A stretch of 64,000 bases of DNA from Actinocrispum wychmicini (GTDB lineage: Bacteria > Actinomycetota > Actinomycetes > Mycobacteriales > Pseudonocardiaceae), in contig NZ_SLWS01000006.1 of assembly GCF_004345645.1 (NCBI RefSeq), positions 496,001 through 560,000 of the forward strand, read 5' to 3'. Every line of letters begins with the position of its first letter. Positions within the stretch are counted from its first letter, which is position 1. Position numbers and translations under genes: made by a program. Shown here piece after piece: positions 8,125 to 17,659 of the stretch. The notes below the pieces were generated by a model that worked only from the letters and a program-made list of their open reading frames with translations, was not told the origin of the DNA and made no database searches.

Positions 8125-9519
8125 TTACCTGTCCCGGTTCGCCTCCTTGAGCAGGTCCACGAGCTGCGGCAACGCGATGAGCAGCTCTTCGCGGGAGCAC
8201 GCCGAGTAGCCCAACAGGATCCCGTGCCACCGGGCGCGGCCGGCGTGATGCCTGGCCAGGCCGTCGATCCGCATCCCCAGTTCCTCGCCCCGGGTCAGCA
8301 CGTCCCGCTCGGCCCGCCCGGATGGCAACGGCACCACGACGTGCGCACCGGCGTCGTCACCGAGCACAGCCAGTTCGGCCGCCTGCAACGCGTCCACCAC
8401 GATGGACCGTCGTTCGGACAGTTCCCTACGCAGCCGCCGCAGGTGTCGACCGAGGTCGCCATGCCGGGCCATCTCGATGAGCACCCGTTGTCCCGCCACC
8501 GAAGGACCGATCCCGGTCAGTTCCCGTTGCGCGAGGACGGCGGCCACCACGGCCGGCGGGGCCACCATCCACCCGGTGCCGAGGGTCGGGGTGAGGATCT
8601 TGCTCGTGGTGCCGAGATGCACCACTACGTCCGGCGCGAGCGCGGCGAGCAACGGCAGCGGCGCCACGTCATAACGGAGTTCGCCGTCGTAGTCGTCCTC
8701 GATCACCAGCCAGCCGTCGCGCCGGGCGCGTTCCACCAGCTTGACCCGCCGTTCGGCCGGCATCCGTCCGCCCAACGGATATTGGTGTGCGGGCGAGCAG
8801 TACACCGCACGGACCGAAGCGGGAACCGAGTCGATCCAGAACCCTGCCACGTCCACCTGTGCCGGAACGACTGTCAGGCCGGCGGCGGTCATCGCCTGGA
8901 CAGCGCGCTGATAACCGGGTTCTTCCACCGCGACTGTGGCGCCGCGGCCGAGCACGGCCGACGCGAGTTCGAACACCGCGGCTGTCGTGCCGCCGGTCGC
9001 GAGCACGGTCTCGTCCTCGGCGCCGACCCGCAGCCCGCGGTGACGCAACAGGTGCTCGGCGATGACTTCACGGTATTCCGGCAGGCCGCCGCGTTCCGGC
9101 CGAAGCAACGGATCGGCGTCCGCCGCCGCGCGCCAGGAACGACGCCACGCGGCCCGGTCGATCCCGCCCGCCCACGGCGAACCCGGCGTGAGGTCGATCA
9201 TCGGCCGCCGGTCGACGCTGGATTTCGGGCGGGGTGGCTTCTCCGGCAGGCTCCCCGGCGGCGCGGTGGTGATGAACGTGCCCGAACCGTGCCTGCCCGC
9301 GATCCAGCCTTCCGCGTGCAGCTGCTCGTATGCTGCTGCTGTGACCGTCCGGCTGACTTGCAGGCGGGTGGCGAGCGCGCGGGTCGACGGCAGCCGGTCG
9401 CCGGTGCGCAGCCTGCCGTCCGCGGCAGCCGACCGCAGGGCGTCGGCCAGCTGCACCGCGAGCGGCGTGTCCAGCTGACGGTCCAGGGTGACCGGCGGTG
9501 CCGGCGGGTCGGTCGACAC
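8125..9519 (-). CDS. MocR/PdxR-like regulator (GntR HTH + aminotransferase-I domain)
   Basis: 464 residues with GTG start at 9519. An N-terminal winged helix of GntR type (about 15-85: LADALRSAAADGRL, then LPSTRALATRLQVSRTVT) is joined to a fold-type I aminotransferase domain. The PLP-lysine region reads HLGTTSKILTPTLGTGWM and the Asp motif VIEDDYDGELRYD. MocR proteins use PLP as effector rather than catalysing transamination. It is divergent from a PNPOx-like gene across 68 bp, the classical arrangement for a MocR controlling a B6-related or flavin gene. It ends 11 bp from ddl. Confidence 0.9.
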   Translation of the reverse strand: MSTDPPAPPVTLDRQLDTPLAVQLADALRSAAADGRLRTGDRLPSTRALATRLQVSRTVTAAAYEQLHAEGWIAGRHGSGTFITTAPPGSLPEKPPRPKSSVDRRPMIDLTPGSPWAGGIDRAAWRRSWRAAADADPLLRPERGGLPEYREVIAEHLLRHRGLRVGAEDETVLATGGTTAAVFELASAVLGRGATVAVEEPGYQRAVQAMTAAGLTVVPAQVDVAGFWIDSVPASVRAVYCSPAHQYPLGGRMPAERRVKLVERARRDGWLVIEDDYDGELRYDVAPLPLLAALAPDVVVHLGTTSKILTPTLGTGWMVAPPAVVAAVLAQRELTGIGPSVAGQRVLIEMARHGDLGRHLRRLRRELSERRSIVVDALQAAELAVLGDDAGAHVVVPLPSGRAERDVLTRGEELGMRIDGLARHHAGRARWHGILLGYSACSREELLIALPQLVDLLKEANRDR

Positions 9520-9568
9520 AAGTGGCCTTTCGATTTTCTCTGTTCGTGGCCCTGTCAGAATGCCACTT
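9520..9568. promoter_or_regulatory. Candidate MocR operator between divergent genes
   Basis: The 68-bp intergenic region holds an inverted repeat AAGTGGC (9520-9526) / GCCACTT (9562-9568), centres 42 bp apart (four helical turns), and a direct copy GTGGCC (9522-9527, 9546-9551) spaced 24 bp. MocR dimers typically bind spaced repeats. Not tested. Confidence 0.4.
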
Positions 9569-9587
9569 CAGTGCCGATCCTGGAAAC

Positions 9588-10229
9588 GTGAACCTCTCGC
9601 CGACACCTCGAAGCACGATCAAGCGTCTCAAGGACCGCGCCGCGACCGACCGAGCCGCCCTGCACGCCATCCTGGACTCCGCCCTGATCTGTCACATCTC
9701 CGTGGTGGTCGACGGGTCCCCGCTCGTGCTGCCGACCGGCTTCGGCCGCGACGGCGACACGCTTTATCTGCACGGCTCGACCGGATCGTTGAGCCTGCGA
9801 ACCGCCGCCGCCAACGAGATCTGCGTGGCCGTGACACACGTGGACGGCGTCGTCTACGCGCGTTCGGTCTTCCACTTCTCGATGAACTACCGGTCCGCGG
9901 TGATCCACGGCCAGGCCCGGCAGCCGGAGGGCGAGGAGAAACTGCACGCCCTGCGGGCGATCACCGAACACCTGGCCCCGGGATCGTGGGACCACGCGCG
10001 GCAGCCGTCACGCAAGGAGTTGGCACAGACGTCCGTGCTGGCCCTGGACCTGTCGGAGGCAGCGGTGAAGATCCGCGCGGGCGGGCCGGGCGACGAGGAA
10101 GAGGACAAGGTGGCCGACACGGCGTGGGCCGGGGTCCTGCCGGTCGTGCAGGGCTGGGGCGCGCCGGTGCCCAGCGCCGACCTCACCGCCGGCTGGGACG
10201 TGCCCGCGCACGTCTCGACCAGGGACTGA
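9588..10229 (+). CDS. Pyridoxamine 5'-phosphate oxidase-family (FMN split-barrel) protein
   Basis: 213 residues from GTG 9588; the longer frame overlaps the regulatory region. The start LSPTPRSTIKRLKDRA and the barrel segment AILDSALICHISVVVDG.P.VLP are typical of the small NimA-like PNPOx family of actinomycetes. Members bind FMN or other flavins/F420; substrate unknown. The divergent MocR-type neighbour suggests vitamin B6-linked control. It converges with the cysteine dioxygenase gene, 5 bp apart. Confidence 0.85.
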   Translation: MNLSPTPRSTIKRLKDRAATDRAALHAILDSALICHISVVVDGSPLVLPTGFGRDGDTLYLHGSTGSLSLRTAAANEICVAVTHVDGVVYARSVFHFSMNYRSAVIHGQARQPEGEEKLHALRAITEHLAPGSWDHARQPSRKELAQTSVLALDLSEAAVKIRAGGPGDEEEDKVADTAWAGVLPVVQGWGAPVPSADLTAGWDVPAHVSTRD

Positions 10230-10234
10230 ACCGT

Positions 10235-10666
10235 CTACTGTGGATTAACCGGGTGCATCTCCCGCGCACCCTCGTACACGTGGATGCTGACCGCCGGGTC
10301 GATGCCGTTGTTCAGCACCTGGTGAACGTAGTCAGGGGCGAACACCCGGGACTGGCCCGGGGTCAGCGTCAGCTCGGTGCCGGCGCGCACGACCCGTTCG
10401 GTCAGGGTCCCGGACACCACGGTGAACGCGCCGGTGGTGCGGCCGTGGTCGTGCAGGTCCGTCGACTGGCCCGGCAGCCAGCTCATCAGCCACACCTCAT
10501 AAACACCCACCCGGTCGACCAGGGTGGCGAAGCGCTCGGCCGGGTCGTACCGCAGCAGGTGCTTCCAGCGGTCGCGGTCCACTGCGAACTCGCGGGCGAT
10601 CCTGGACGGGTGCGCCGCGGCGAGCGGGGCGGACAGCGCGACAGTGTTCTCGGGAACAGCGAACAT
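10235..10666 (-). CDS. Cysteine dioxygenase-family cupin
   Basis: 143 residues from ATG 10666, with GAGGA upstream; a 20-residue longer GTG start lacks a ribosome site. The cupin metal site is visible as HDHGRTTGAF (two His) and a later His in DYVHQVLNN, the 3-His facial triad of cysteine dioxygenase. The enzyme would oxidise L-cysteine to cysteine sulfinate. It lies 164 bp downstream of a cystathionine gamma-lyase/synthase gene on the same strand, which supports a role in sulfur amino acid catabolism. Confidence 0.87.
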   Translation of the reverse strand: MFAVPENTVALSAPLAAAHPSRIAREFAVDRDRWKHLLRYDPAERFATLVDRVGVYEVWLMSWLPGQSTDLHDHGRTTGAFTVVSGTLTERVVRAGTELTLTPGQSRVFAPDYVHQVLNNGIDPAVSIHVYEGAREMHPVNPQ

Positions 10667-10830
10667 CAGGAGTTTTCCTCGGGATACAGGCGGGACGGGA
10701 CGCGGGCCGATCACCGAGTCAGACACAGCGCGCTCGCGACGAAGGCGAGGTCGATGTGACCCCGTCCGTCAGCCATAGCGCGCATCATGGCGAATAGGAA
10801 AGCAGGCCGGTTCCGTCCTCGCAACTCGTA

Positions 10831-11901
10831 TCACTCTTTAGGAAGTGCGGCCAGCACGTCGGCGACCAGATCCGCGGTGTCCTCGCAGCCCGCGGAGAAG
10901 CGGACCAGTCCATCCGGCACAGGGTCGCCCCACTGGGCGCGCCGGTCCGCGGTGCTGTGCAGGCCGCCGAAGCTCGTCGCCGCGGTCACCAGTTGGCTCG
11001 CGGCCAGGAAGTCGGACACCGCCGCCACCGAAGGCAGTTGAAACGTGAGCACACCGTTGAACCTGCGCATCTGGCGGGACGCCAAGGGATATGCCGGATC
11101 CGACGGGGACCCCGGCCAGCGCAGTCCGGTGATCATGGGATGTTCCCGCAGGGCCGCGTACAGCGCGGCCGCGTTCTCGGCCTGCCGGGTCAGCCGAAGA
11201 TCCAGGGTGCCCAGGCCGCGGTGGGCGAGCCACGTCTCGAACGGACCCGGGACGCTGCCGCCGAGCGTCCGGGACTGTCGCAGCCGTTCGGCCAAAGCCG
11301 CGTCCCGGCAGGTGATGTGTCCCAGCACGACATCACTGTGCCCAGCCAACGCTTTGGTATCACTGGCCACAACAACATCAGCGCCCAGCTCCAACGGGCG
11401 CTGTCCGAGCGGGGTCGCGGTCGTGTTGTCCACGGCCACAAGCGCGCCCGCCGCGTGCGCCTCGGCCGCCAACGCGGTGATATCGCACACATCCAGGCCC
11501 GGGTTCGACGGCGTCTCCACCAGAACCAGTGAGACACCGTCGAATGCGGGCCACGGTCCGGATGTCGGCGCGGTCACCACCTTCAACGGCAGCTCGGCCT
11601 GCACGTACTGGCGGGTCAGGAAGTAGCCATCGGACGGCAGCACGATCGTCCCGGCGCACGTTCGCAGCAACGCGGAGATCGCGGCCATCCCGGACGCGAA
11701 CACCACACATTCGCCGCCGTCCAACGCCCCGATCGCGGACTCCAGCGCCCGCCAGGTCGGGTTGTCCGAACGGCCGTACGTGACCGAACCGCCCAGGTGG
11801 AACGCCGACCCGAACACCGGCGACGCCAGAAACGGCGAGTCCGGCCGGGGTTGCGCGGTACCGCCGTGGACACACCGTGTGCCGTCGCCGAAACCGGTCA
11901 T
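10831..11901 (-). CDS. Cystathionine gamma-synthase/lyase family PLP enzyme
   Basis: 356 residues starting at ATG 11901, which overlaps the gpsA stop by 4 bp (ATGA). The PLP lysine is in ASDTKALAGHSDVVLG; GSVTYGRSDNPTWRALE near the N-terminus and ETPSNPGLDVCDI are typical of the Cys/Met metabolism family. Whether it acts as synthase or lyase cannot be told from sequence. Translational coupling to gpsA and a cysteine dioxygenase downstream suggest cystathionine to cysteine conversion. Confidence 0.88.
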   Translation of the reverse strand: MTGFGDGTRCVHGGTAQPRPDSPFLASPVFGSAFHLGGSVTYGRSDNPTWRALESAIGALDGGECVVFASGMAAISALLRTCAGTIVLPSDGYFLTRQYVQAELPLKVVTAPTSGPWPAFDGVSLVLVETPSNPGLDVCDITALAAEAHAAGALVAVDNTTATPLGQRPLELGADVVVASDTKALAGHSDVVLGHITCRDAALAERLRQSRTLGGSVPGPFETWLAHRGLGTLDLRLTRQAENAAALYAALREHPMITGLRWPGSPSDPAYPLASRQMRRFNGVLTFQLPSVAAVSDFLAASQLVTAATSFGGLHSTADRRAQWGDPVPDGLVRFSAGCEDTADLVADVLAALPKE

Positions 11902-12905
11902 CGTTCCGGCCGGACCTTGCGGCCGATCAGCTCGGCGCCCGCCTTCTGCGGATCCAGGCCGTCGTGGCAGACCCGATGCACCACATCGGTGATCGGCATG
12001 TCCACGCCGTGCCGGATGGCCAGTTCCCGGATCGACGAGCAGGACTTCACGCCTTCGGCCACCTGGCCGGCGGCCGCGGCCAGCGCCTCGTCCAGGGTCT
12101 GCCCACGGCCCAGCCGTTCGCCGAAGGTCCGGTTGCGGGACAACGGGGACGAGCAGGTCGCGACCAGATCCCCCAGCCCGGCAAGGCCGGAGAAGGTCAG
12201 CGGGTTCGCGCCGAGCTTCTTCCCCAACCGGGACGTCTCGGCCAAGCCACGGGTGATCAGGGTGGCCAACGTGTTGGTGCCGAAGCCGAGTCCGGACGCC
12301 ATCCCGCAGGAGAGCGCGATCACGTTCTTGCAGGCACCGCCCAGTTCGCAGCCCACCATGTCGGTGTTGGTGTACGGCCGGAAGTACCCGGTCGTGCTCG
12401 CGTGCTGCAGCGCCACCGCACGATCGTGGTCGGCGCACGCGATGACGGTCGCGGTCGGTTGCTCGCAGGCGATCTCCATGGCCAGGTTCGGCCCGGACAC
12501 CACCGCGACCTGATCCGCCGGCACCCGCGCGACCTCCGCGACCACCTCGCTCATCCGCTTGAGGGTTCCCAGTTCCACCCCCTTGGCCAGGCTGACCAGC
12601 GTCCGCCCGGCCGGCAGCAGCGGCCGCCAACCCGTCAAATTCGCCCGCAGGCTCTGGCTCGGCACGGCCAGCACGACCGCGTCGGCGTCCGCCAGTGCCT
12701 CCGCCGGGTCCGATGTGGACGTCAGGTTTCCGGGCAGCCGCACGCCGGGCAGGTAGTCCGGGTTCTCGTGGCGCTGCCGCACGGCCGCCGAAACTTCCGG
12801 CCGGCGCGCCCACAGCACGACCTCAACACCCGCGTCCGCCATAACTTTGGCGTATGTCGTTCCCCATGAACCCGCGCCGAGCACAGCGATCCGCGACAGC
12901 TCCAT
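11898..12905 (-). CDS. gpsA: NAD(P)-dependent glycerol-3-phosphate dehydrogenase
   Basis: 335 residues from ATG 12905. It makes sn-glycerol-3-phosphate for phospholipids from dihydroxyacetone phosphate. The Rossmann motif VLGAGSWGTTYA is at the N-terminus, the catalytic-lysine region reads GGACKNVIAL, and SGLAGLGDLVATCSSPLSRN is a family signature. It starts 1 bp after the plsC stop, forming a plsC-gpsA lipid pair. Confidence 0.96.
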   Translation of the reverse strand: MELSRIAVLGAGSWGTTYAKVMADAGVEVVLWARRPEVSAAVRQRHENPDYLPGVRLPGNLTSTSDPAEALADADAVVLAVPSQSLRANLTGWRPLLPAGRTLVSLAKGVELGTLKRMSEVVAEVARVPADQVAVVSGPNLAMEIACEQPTATVIACADHDRAVALQHASTTGYFRPYTNTDMVGCELGGACKNVIALSCGMASGLGFGTNTLATLITRGLAETSRLGKKLGANPLTFSGLAGLGDLVATCSSPLSRNRTFGERLGRGQTLDEALAAAAGQVAEGVKSCSSIRELAIRHGVDMPITDVVHRVCHDGLDPQKAGAELIGRKVRPER

Positions 12906-12906
12906 T

Positions 12907-13620
12907 TCAGCCCTCGGCTTTCTTCGGATTGAAGAAACCCTTCGGGGCCGGCTCGTCACGGATCTCCGCGAGCAGCTTCTTCACCTCGGTCATCACCAGT
13001 TCGGTGACCCGCATGAGCGTGACGTTGCTCGTCGCGCCCTCGGCACGATACTGGGACAGATCGACCGGTTCGCCCACATAGACCGTGATGGTCTTGCGGG
13101 GGAACGGCCTGAACTTCTTGGTGTAGCCGTTGAGGATCGCCTGGGTGCCCCAGCGGGCGATGGGCAGGACCGGAACGTCGTGGGTGAGCGCGAGCCGGGC
13201 CACGCCGGGGAAGGACCGCATCGGCCAGTACTGCGGGTCCTTGGTGATGGTGCCTTCCGGATAGATACACACGATCTTGCCCGCACGCAGGGCTTCGTCC
13301 GCGGCCCGCAGGCTGTCGCCGGCGTTGGCCGTGCCGCGGTAGACCGGGATCGTGCCCGCGCCGGCCACGATCCGGCCGGCCACCGGGATCTTGAACAGGC
13401 TGTCCTTGGCGAGAAACCGCGGCACCCGCTTGAGCCGGTGCACGAACACCGCGTCGATCACCGGGTCCAGGTGCGAGATGTGGTTGAACACCAGGATCGC
13501 GCCGCCCTGCCGGGGAACCCGCTCGGTGCCGCGCGTCACCCGCCGTCCCAGCCAGGTGATCGGGTAGAACACCGCCGCCGCGGTCTTCACCCAGAACCCG
13601 TCCTTCTCACGCCTCGCCAA
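12907..13620 (-). CDS. plsC: 1-acyl-sn-glycerol-3-phosphate acyltransferase
   Basis: 237 residues with a TTG start at 13620 placed by GGAGGAGG 5 bp upstream. It makes phosphatidic acid at the membrane face. The acyltransferase motifs are NHISHLDP (about residue 46; the HX4D box) and YPEGT (about 118), with a hydrophobic N-terminal stretch (FWVKTAAAVFYPITWL) as likely membrane contact. Paired with gpsA, which supplies its pathway's backbone. Confidence 0.93.
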   Translation of the reverse strand: MARREKDGFWVKTAAAVFYPITWLGRRVTRGTERVPRQGGAILVFNHISHLDPVIDAVFVHRLKRVPRFLAKDSLFKIPVAGRIVAGAGTIPVYRGTANAGDSLRAADEALRAGKIVCIYPEGTITKDPQYWPMRSFPGVARLALTHDVPVLPIARWGTQAILNGYTKKFRPFPRKTITVYVGEPVDLSQYRAEGATSNVTLMRVTELVMTEVKKLLAEIRDEPAPKGFFNPKKAEG

Positions 13621-13861
13621 GGTTCCTCCTCCGGTCCAGAGATCCGCCTGAGTCTAAGGCCGCGTCTCGGAGTCCCCGTCCGCGACAGCCGGGCCGGATG
13701 CGGTCCCTGGCGCCACCGCCGAAACGCCCGAATACAACCCGGTATTAGGACGCTCCGGCGGCGACGCCAGGAACCGCCCCGATCCCGGCTCTCATCGAAC
13801 GGGGACTCCGAGACGCGACCTTGCGGCGGCAAGGCCTGCGGGTTTCAGGCAGGATGGGCAG

Positions 13862-14500
13862 GTGCAGACAGATCTCGTCGTCCCGGTCAAGGCACTGGGT
13901 GACGCCAAGTCGCGGCTGCGTGGCGCGGTCGCGCCGGACGAGCACACCCGGCTGGTTCTCGCCATATTGCTGGACACGGTCACAGCGGCGGCACAAGCCG
14001 ATGGGGTGCGCAGGGTCCTGGTGGTCAGTTCGGACCCGACGGTCGCGAGCACGCTGGCCAAAGCGGGATTCGAATGTGTGCCGGAGGGAGCGTCGCCCGG
14101 ACTGAACGCGGCGTACCGACATGGCGCGCACCTGCTGCGCGAAGCGGATCCGGCCGGCCGGGTCGGCGCGCTGCAGGCGGACATGCCCGCACTTCGGCCG
14201 CACGAACTGGCAGCCGCGATCAAGACGTCCGACGGCGGTCGCGCGTTCGTCGCCGACCGCCAGACAACAGGGACGACACTGCTGCTGTCCGCGCCGGGCG
14301 AGCCGCTCAACCCCCGCTTCGGGGTGGGATCGGCGCGGGCGCACGCGGCCTCGGGAGCGTTGCCGCTCACGGACAGTTGGCCTTCGTTGCGATGCGACGT
14401 CGACACCGCCGAAGATCTCCGCGCCGCCTGTGATCTTGGCCTCGGCCAGCACACTTCCGCGCTACTCGGCGCAGTCGCGTGTGGGCCGATCGAGTGTTAA
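13862..14500 (+). CDS. fbiD: Phosphoenolpyruvate/2-phospho-L-lactate guanylyltransferase (F420 biosynthesis)
   Basis: 212 residues from GTG 13862. The CofC/FbiD nucleotidyltransferase fold is indicated by LVVPVKALGDAKSRLRGAVA at the N-terminus, LQADMPAL (metal-binding Asp), and NPRFGVGSARAHAASGA. In actinobacteria the enzyme guanylates phosphoenolpyruvate in coenzyme F420 synthesis. It is divergent from plsC and upstream of ppk, as in mycobacteria. Confidence 0.93.
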   Translation: MQTDLVVPVKALGDAKSRLRGAVAPDEHTRLVLAILLDTVTAAAQADGVRRVLVVSSDPTVASTLAKAGFECVPEGASPGLNAAYRHGAHLLREADPAGRVGALQADMPALRPHELAAAIKTSDGGRAFVADRQTTGTTLLLSAPGEPLNPRFGVGSARAHAASGALPLTDSWPSLRCDVDTAEDLRAACDLGLGQHTSALLGAVACGPIEC

Positions 14501-14558
14501 CCAGCCTGTCCGGAGACAGACGCGCATGCCGGCGATATGTGCTGGACAATGGCTTGCT

Positions 14559-16730
14559 GTGAGCACGGACAGCACGGACCAGCCAGCACCTCATCCGCCC
14601 CCGCCCGCGACCCGGACCGAGCGAACCGTTCCCTCGGCGCCTCCGGCGGTGACCGCCGAGGAGGACGGGGCGAACGGCCTGCCCGACGACCGGTACATCA
14701 ACCGGGAACTGTCCTGGTTGGACTTCAACGCCCGGGTCCTCGCCCTGGCCGAGGACGAGTCCCAGCCCCTGCTCGAACGTGCCAAGTTCCTGGCCATCTT
14801 CGCCTCGAACCTGGACGAGTTCTACATGGTCCGGGTGGCCGGGCTGAAACGCCGCCGGGAGACCGGCCTGTCGGTCCGTTCGGCCGACGGGCTCACCCCG
14901 CGCGAGCAACTGGCCTACATCGCCAAACGCAACCAGGAACTCGTCGAGCAGCACTCGGCTGCCTTCGAGCAGCGCGTCCGGCCCCAGCTGGCCGACCGCG
15001 GCATCCGGATCGTGCGGTGGGGCGAGCTCGCCGAAGAGGACAAGCAGCGGCTGCACAACTACTTCACCGAGCAGATCTTCCCGGTCCTCACCCCGCTCGC
15101 GGTCGACCCGGCGCACCCGTTCCCCTACATCTCCGGGCTGTCGATGAACCTGGCGGTCACGGTTCGCGACCCGGAGGCGGGCACCGAGCGGTTCGCCCGG
15201 GTCAAGGTGCCCGACAACGTGTCGCGGCTGCTGAACGTGGCGTCCAATGGGGACGAATGGAGCGCCACGTTCCTGCCGCTCGAGGACCTGATCGCGGCCC
15301 ATCTCGGTGAGTTGTTCACCGGAATGGAAGTCACCGAGGTGCACGAGTTCCGGGTCACCCGCAACGCCGACCTCGAGGTCGAGGAGGACCGCGACGAGGA
15401 CCTGTTGCTGGCCCTGGAACGCGAACTGGCGCAGCGCCGGTTCGGCCCGCCGGTGCGCCTGGAGATCGCCAGCGACATGAGCGAGCACATGCAGGAGCTG
15501 CTGCTGCGCGAGCTGGAGGTGGCTCCGAACGACGTAGTCGTCATCGCGGGCCTGTTGGACCTGTCGTGCCTGTGGCAGCTGCACGCGGTGGACCGCAAGG
15601 ACCTCAAGGACGCGCCGTTCGTCCCGGCGACGCACCCGGCGTTCGCCGAGCACGAAACGCCCAAGAGTGTTTTCGCCACGCTCCGGGAAGGGGACGTCCT
15701 CGTCCACCACCCGTACGACTCGTTCTCCACGAGTGTGCAACGTTTCATCGAGCAGGCCGCCAGCGACCCGCACGTGCTCGCGATCAAACAGACGCTTTAC
15801 CGGACATCGGGTGATTCGCCCATTGTGGACGCGTTGATCGACGCGGCCGAGGCCGGCAAGCAGGTGGTGGCCCTGGTCGAGTTGAAGGCCCGGTTCGACG
15901 AGCAGGCGAACATCAAGTGGGCACGGGCACTGGAGAAGGCCGGCGTGCACGTGGTCTACGGCCTGGTCGGGCTGAAGACGCACTGCAAGACGTCGCTCGT
16001 GGTGCGCCAGGAGGGCTCCACGATCCGCCGCTACTGCCACATCGGAACCGGCAACTACAACCCGAAGACGGCCCGGCTGTACGAGGACATCGGGCTGCTC
16101 ACCGCCGAACCGTCGATCGGCGCGGACCTCACCGAACTGTTCAACGTGCTGACCGGGTACGCCCGCCAGGACACGTACCGCAGCCTGCTGGTGGCGCCGC
16201 AGGGAATCCGGCGCGGCATCGTGGAACGGATCGAGCGTGAGGTCGAGCACGTCGAGGCCGGCCGGCCAGCCGGCATCCGGTTCAAGGTGAACTCGCTGGT
16301 GGACGAGCAGGTCATCGACGCGCTGTACCGGGCGTCGCAGGCGGGTGTGCCGGTCGACATCGTGGTCCGGGGCATCTGCGCGCTGAAGCCCGGCATTCCG
16401 GGGCTCAGCGACAACATCCGGGTCCGGTCCATCCTCGGCCGGTTCCTCGAACACTCCCGGGTGTTCCACTTCGCCGGCTCCGGCGAGCACTGGATCGGCA
16501 GCGCGGACATGATGCACCGCAACCTCGACCGCCGGGTCGAGGTGACCGTCCCGGTCCGCAACCCGCGGCTGGTCAAGCAGATGGACGCGATGCTGGACTC
16601 GGCGCTCGACCCGGCCACCCGCTGCTGGGTGCTGCAGTCCGACGGGGAGTGGGAGCCGGCACCGACCGACCTGGAGAGGGTCCGGGACCACCAACGGGAA
16701 ATGATCCAAATGCACGGAGCACAGGGCTGA
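14559..16730 (+). CDS. ppk: Polyphosphate kinase 1
   Basis: 723 residues from GTG 14559; the reading frame extends upstream through fbiD but has no family similarity there. PPK1 reversibly makes inorganic polyphosphate from ATP. The N-domain signature is YINRELSWLDFNARVLALAE, followed by FAIFASNLDEFYMVRVAG. The autophosphorylated His lies in RRYCHIGTGNYN, and MMHRNLDRRVEV marks the C-terminal domain. The first ~40 residues are a Pro/Thr-rich extension. The NUDIX gene follows after 8 bp. Confidence 0.97.
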   Translation: MSTDSTDQPAPHPPPPATRTERTVPSAPPAVTAEEDGANGLPDDRYINRELSWLDFNARVLALAEDESQPLLERAKFLAIFASNLDEFYMVRVAGLKRRRETGLSVRSADGLTPREQLAYIAKRNQELVEQHSAAFEQRVRPQLADRGIRIVRWGELAEEDKQRLHNYFTEQIFPVLTPLAVDPAHPFPYISGLSMNLAVTVRDPEAGTERFARVKVPDNVSRLLNVASNGDEWSATFLPLEDLIAAHLGELFTGMEVTEVHEFRVTRNADLEVEEDRDEDLLLALERELAQRRFGPPVRLEIASDMSEHMQELLLRELEVAPNDVVVIAGLLDLSCLWQLHAVDRKDLKDAPFVPATHPAFAEHETPKSVFATLREGDVLVHHPYDSFSTSVQRFIEQAASDPHVLAIKQTLYRTSGDSPIVDALIDAAEAGKQVVALVELKARFDEQANIKWARALEKAGVHVVYGLVGLKTHCKTSLVVRQEGSTIRRYCHIGTGNYNPKTARLYEDIGLLTAEPSIGADLTELFNVLTGYARQDTYRSLLVAPQGIRRGIVERIEREVEHVEAGRPAGIRFKVNSLVDEQVIDALYRASQAGVPVDIVVRGICALKPGIPGLSDNIRVRSILGRFLEHSRVFHFAGSGEHWIGSADMMHRNLDRRVEVTVPVRNPRLVKQMDAMLDSALDPATRCWVLQSDGEWEPAPTDLERVRDHQREMIQMHGAQG

Positions 16731-16738
16731 GTTGTTAC

Positions 16739-17623
16739 GTGGCACATGGCGTTACGGCGGCGGCGGGAGCGGTCGTCTGGCGGGCCGGGGCACTCGCGGT
16801 GGTGCACCGGCCCCGTTACGACGACTGGACGCTGCCGAAGGGAAAACTGGACCCGGGCGAAACCATTGCCCAGGCGGCGGTGCGTGAAGTCGACGAGGAG
16901 ACCGGCCACCAAGTGGTTCTCGGCCGACATCTGAACACTGTTCGCTATCCGGTCCGGGGCAGTCAGAAACGGGTCGACTACTTCGCCGCGACCGTCACCG
17001 GCGGGGCATTTCACCCGAACGAGGAAGTCGACGAACTGCGCTGGCTGACCGTGGCGCAAGCCAGGGAAATCCTGAGTTATCCACAGGACCGGACGGTACT
17101 GGACGAGTTCTCCAGACTGCCAACGGAAACCACGTCGCTGCTGCTGGTGCGGCACGCGAAGGCCGGAAAGCGGGAGGACTGGATGGGCCCGGACGACGAA
17201 CGTCCGCTCGCCCCCGCCGGCCACCGACAGGCCGGCGCGTTGCGGCGCATGCTGCCGTTGTTCGGCGTCGACCGGGTGTATTCGGCGCCACTGGTCCGGT
17301 GCGAGGCGACCGTGGCCGGGGTGGCGGCGGATCTCGACAGGACGGTCGTCCCCGAGCCCCAGCTGACCGAGAAAGCGTTTGCGGCGGATCCGGCGGGTGC
17401 CCGGCACCGGCTCGTGGAAATCGTGGCGCAGGGCGGCGTTCCGGCGGTCTGCAGCCAGGGCGGGGTGATCCCCGAGGTGATCGCCGCGCTGGCCCGGGAC
17501 TCCGGCCTGGAGCTGCCAAAAGTGCAGGCCAAGAAGGGCAGCCTGTGGGTGCTGACGTTCGTCCATGACGGACCACGTCTGGTGGCGGCGGACTACGTAC
17601 CCACGCCGCTGCCTAAGCCATAG
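16739..17623 (+). CDS. NUDIX hydrolase with C-terminal histidine-phosphatase domain (MutT1-like)
   Basis: 294 residues; GTG 16739 is the best start, although its ribosome site is weak. The N-domain carries the Nudix box (GKLDPGETIAQAAVREVDEETG, about residues 36-57, complete GX5EX7REUXEEXG). The C-domain starts with the phosphatase RHG-like box LLVRHAKAGKREDW. The fusion matches mycobacterial MutT1, which degrades oxidised nucleotides such as 8-oxo-dGTP and cleaves dinucleoside polyphosphates. Following ppk is the conserved arrangement. Confidence 0.9.
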   Translation: MAHGVTAAAGAVVWRAGALAVVHRPRYDDWTLPKGKLDPGETIAQAAVREVDEETGHQVVLGRHLNTVRYPVRGSQKRVDYFAATVTGGAFHPNEEVDELRWLTVAQAREILSYPQDRTVLDEFSRLPTETTSLLLVRHAKAGKREDWMGPDDERPLAPAGHRQAGALRRMLPLFGVDRVYSAPLVRCEATVAGVAADLDRTVVPEPQLTEKAFAADPAGARHRLVEIVAQGGVPAVCSQGGVIPEVIAALARDSGLELPKVQAKKGSLWVLTFVHDGPRLVAADYVPTPLPKP

Positions 17624-17659
17624 GGCTCAGCTGTTGCAGGTTCCGGCAATGTCGCCGGT

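Noticed and set aside
10787..11041. 84-residue + strand frame
   Set aside because: Lies antisense over the C-terminus of the cystathionine-family enzyme.
14367..16745. 792-residue minus-strand frame
   Set aside because: Antisense shadow of ppk.
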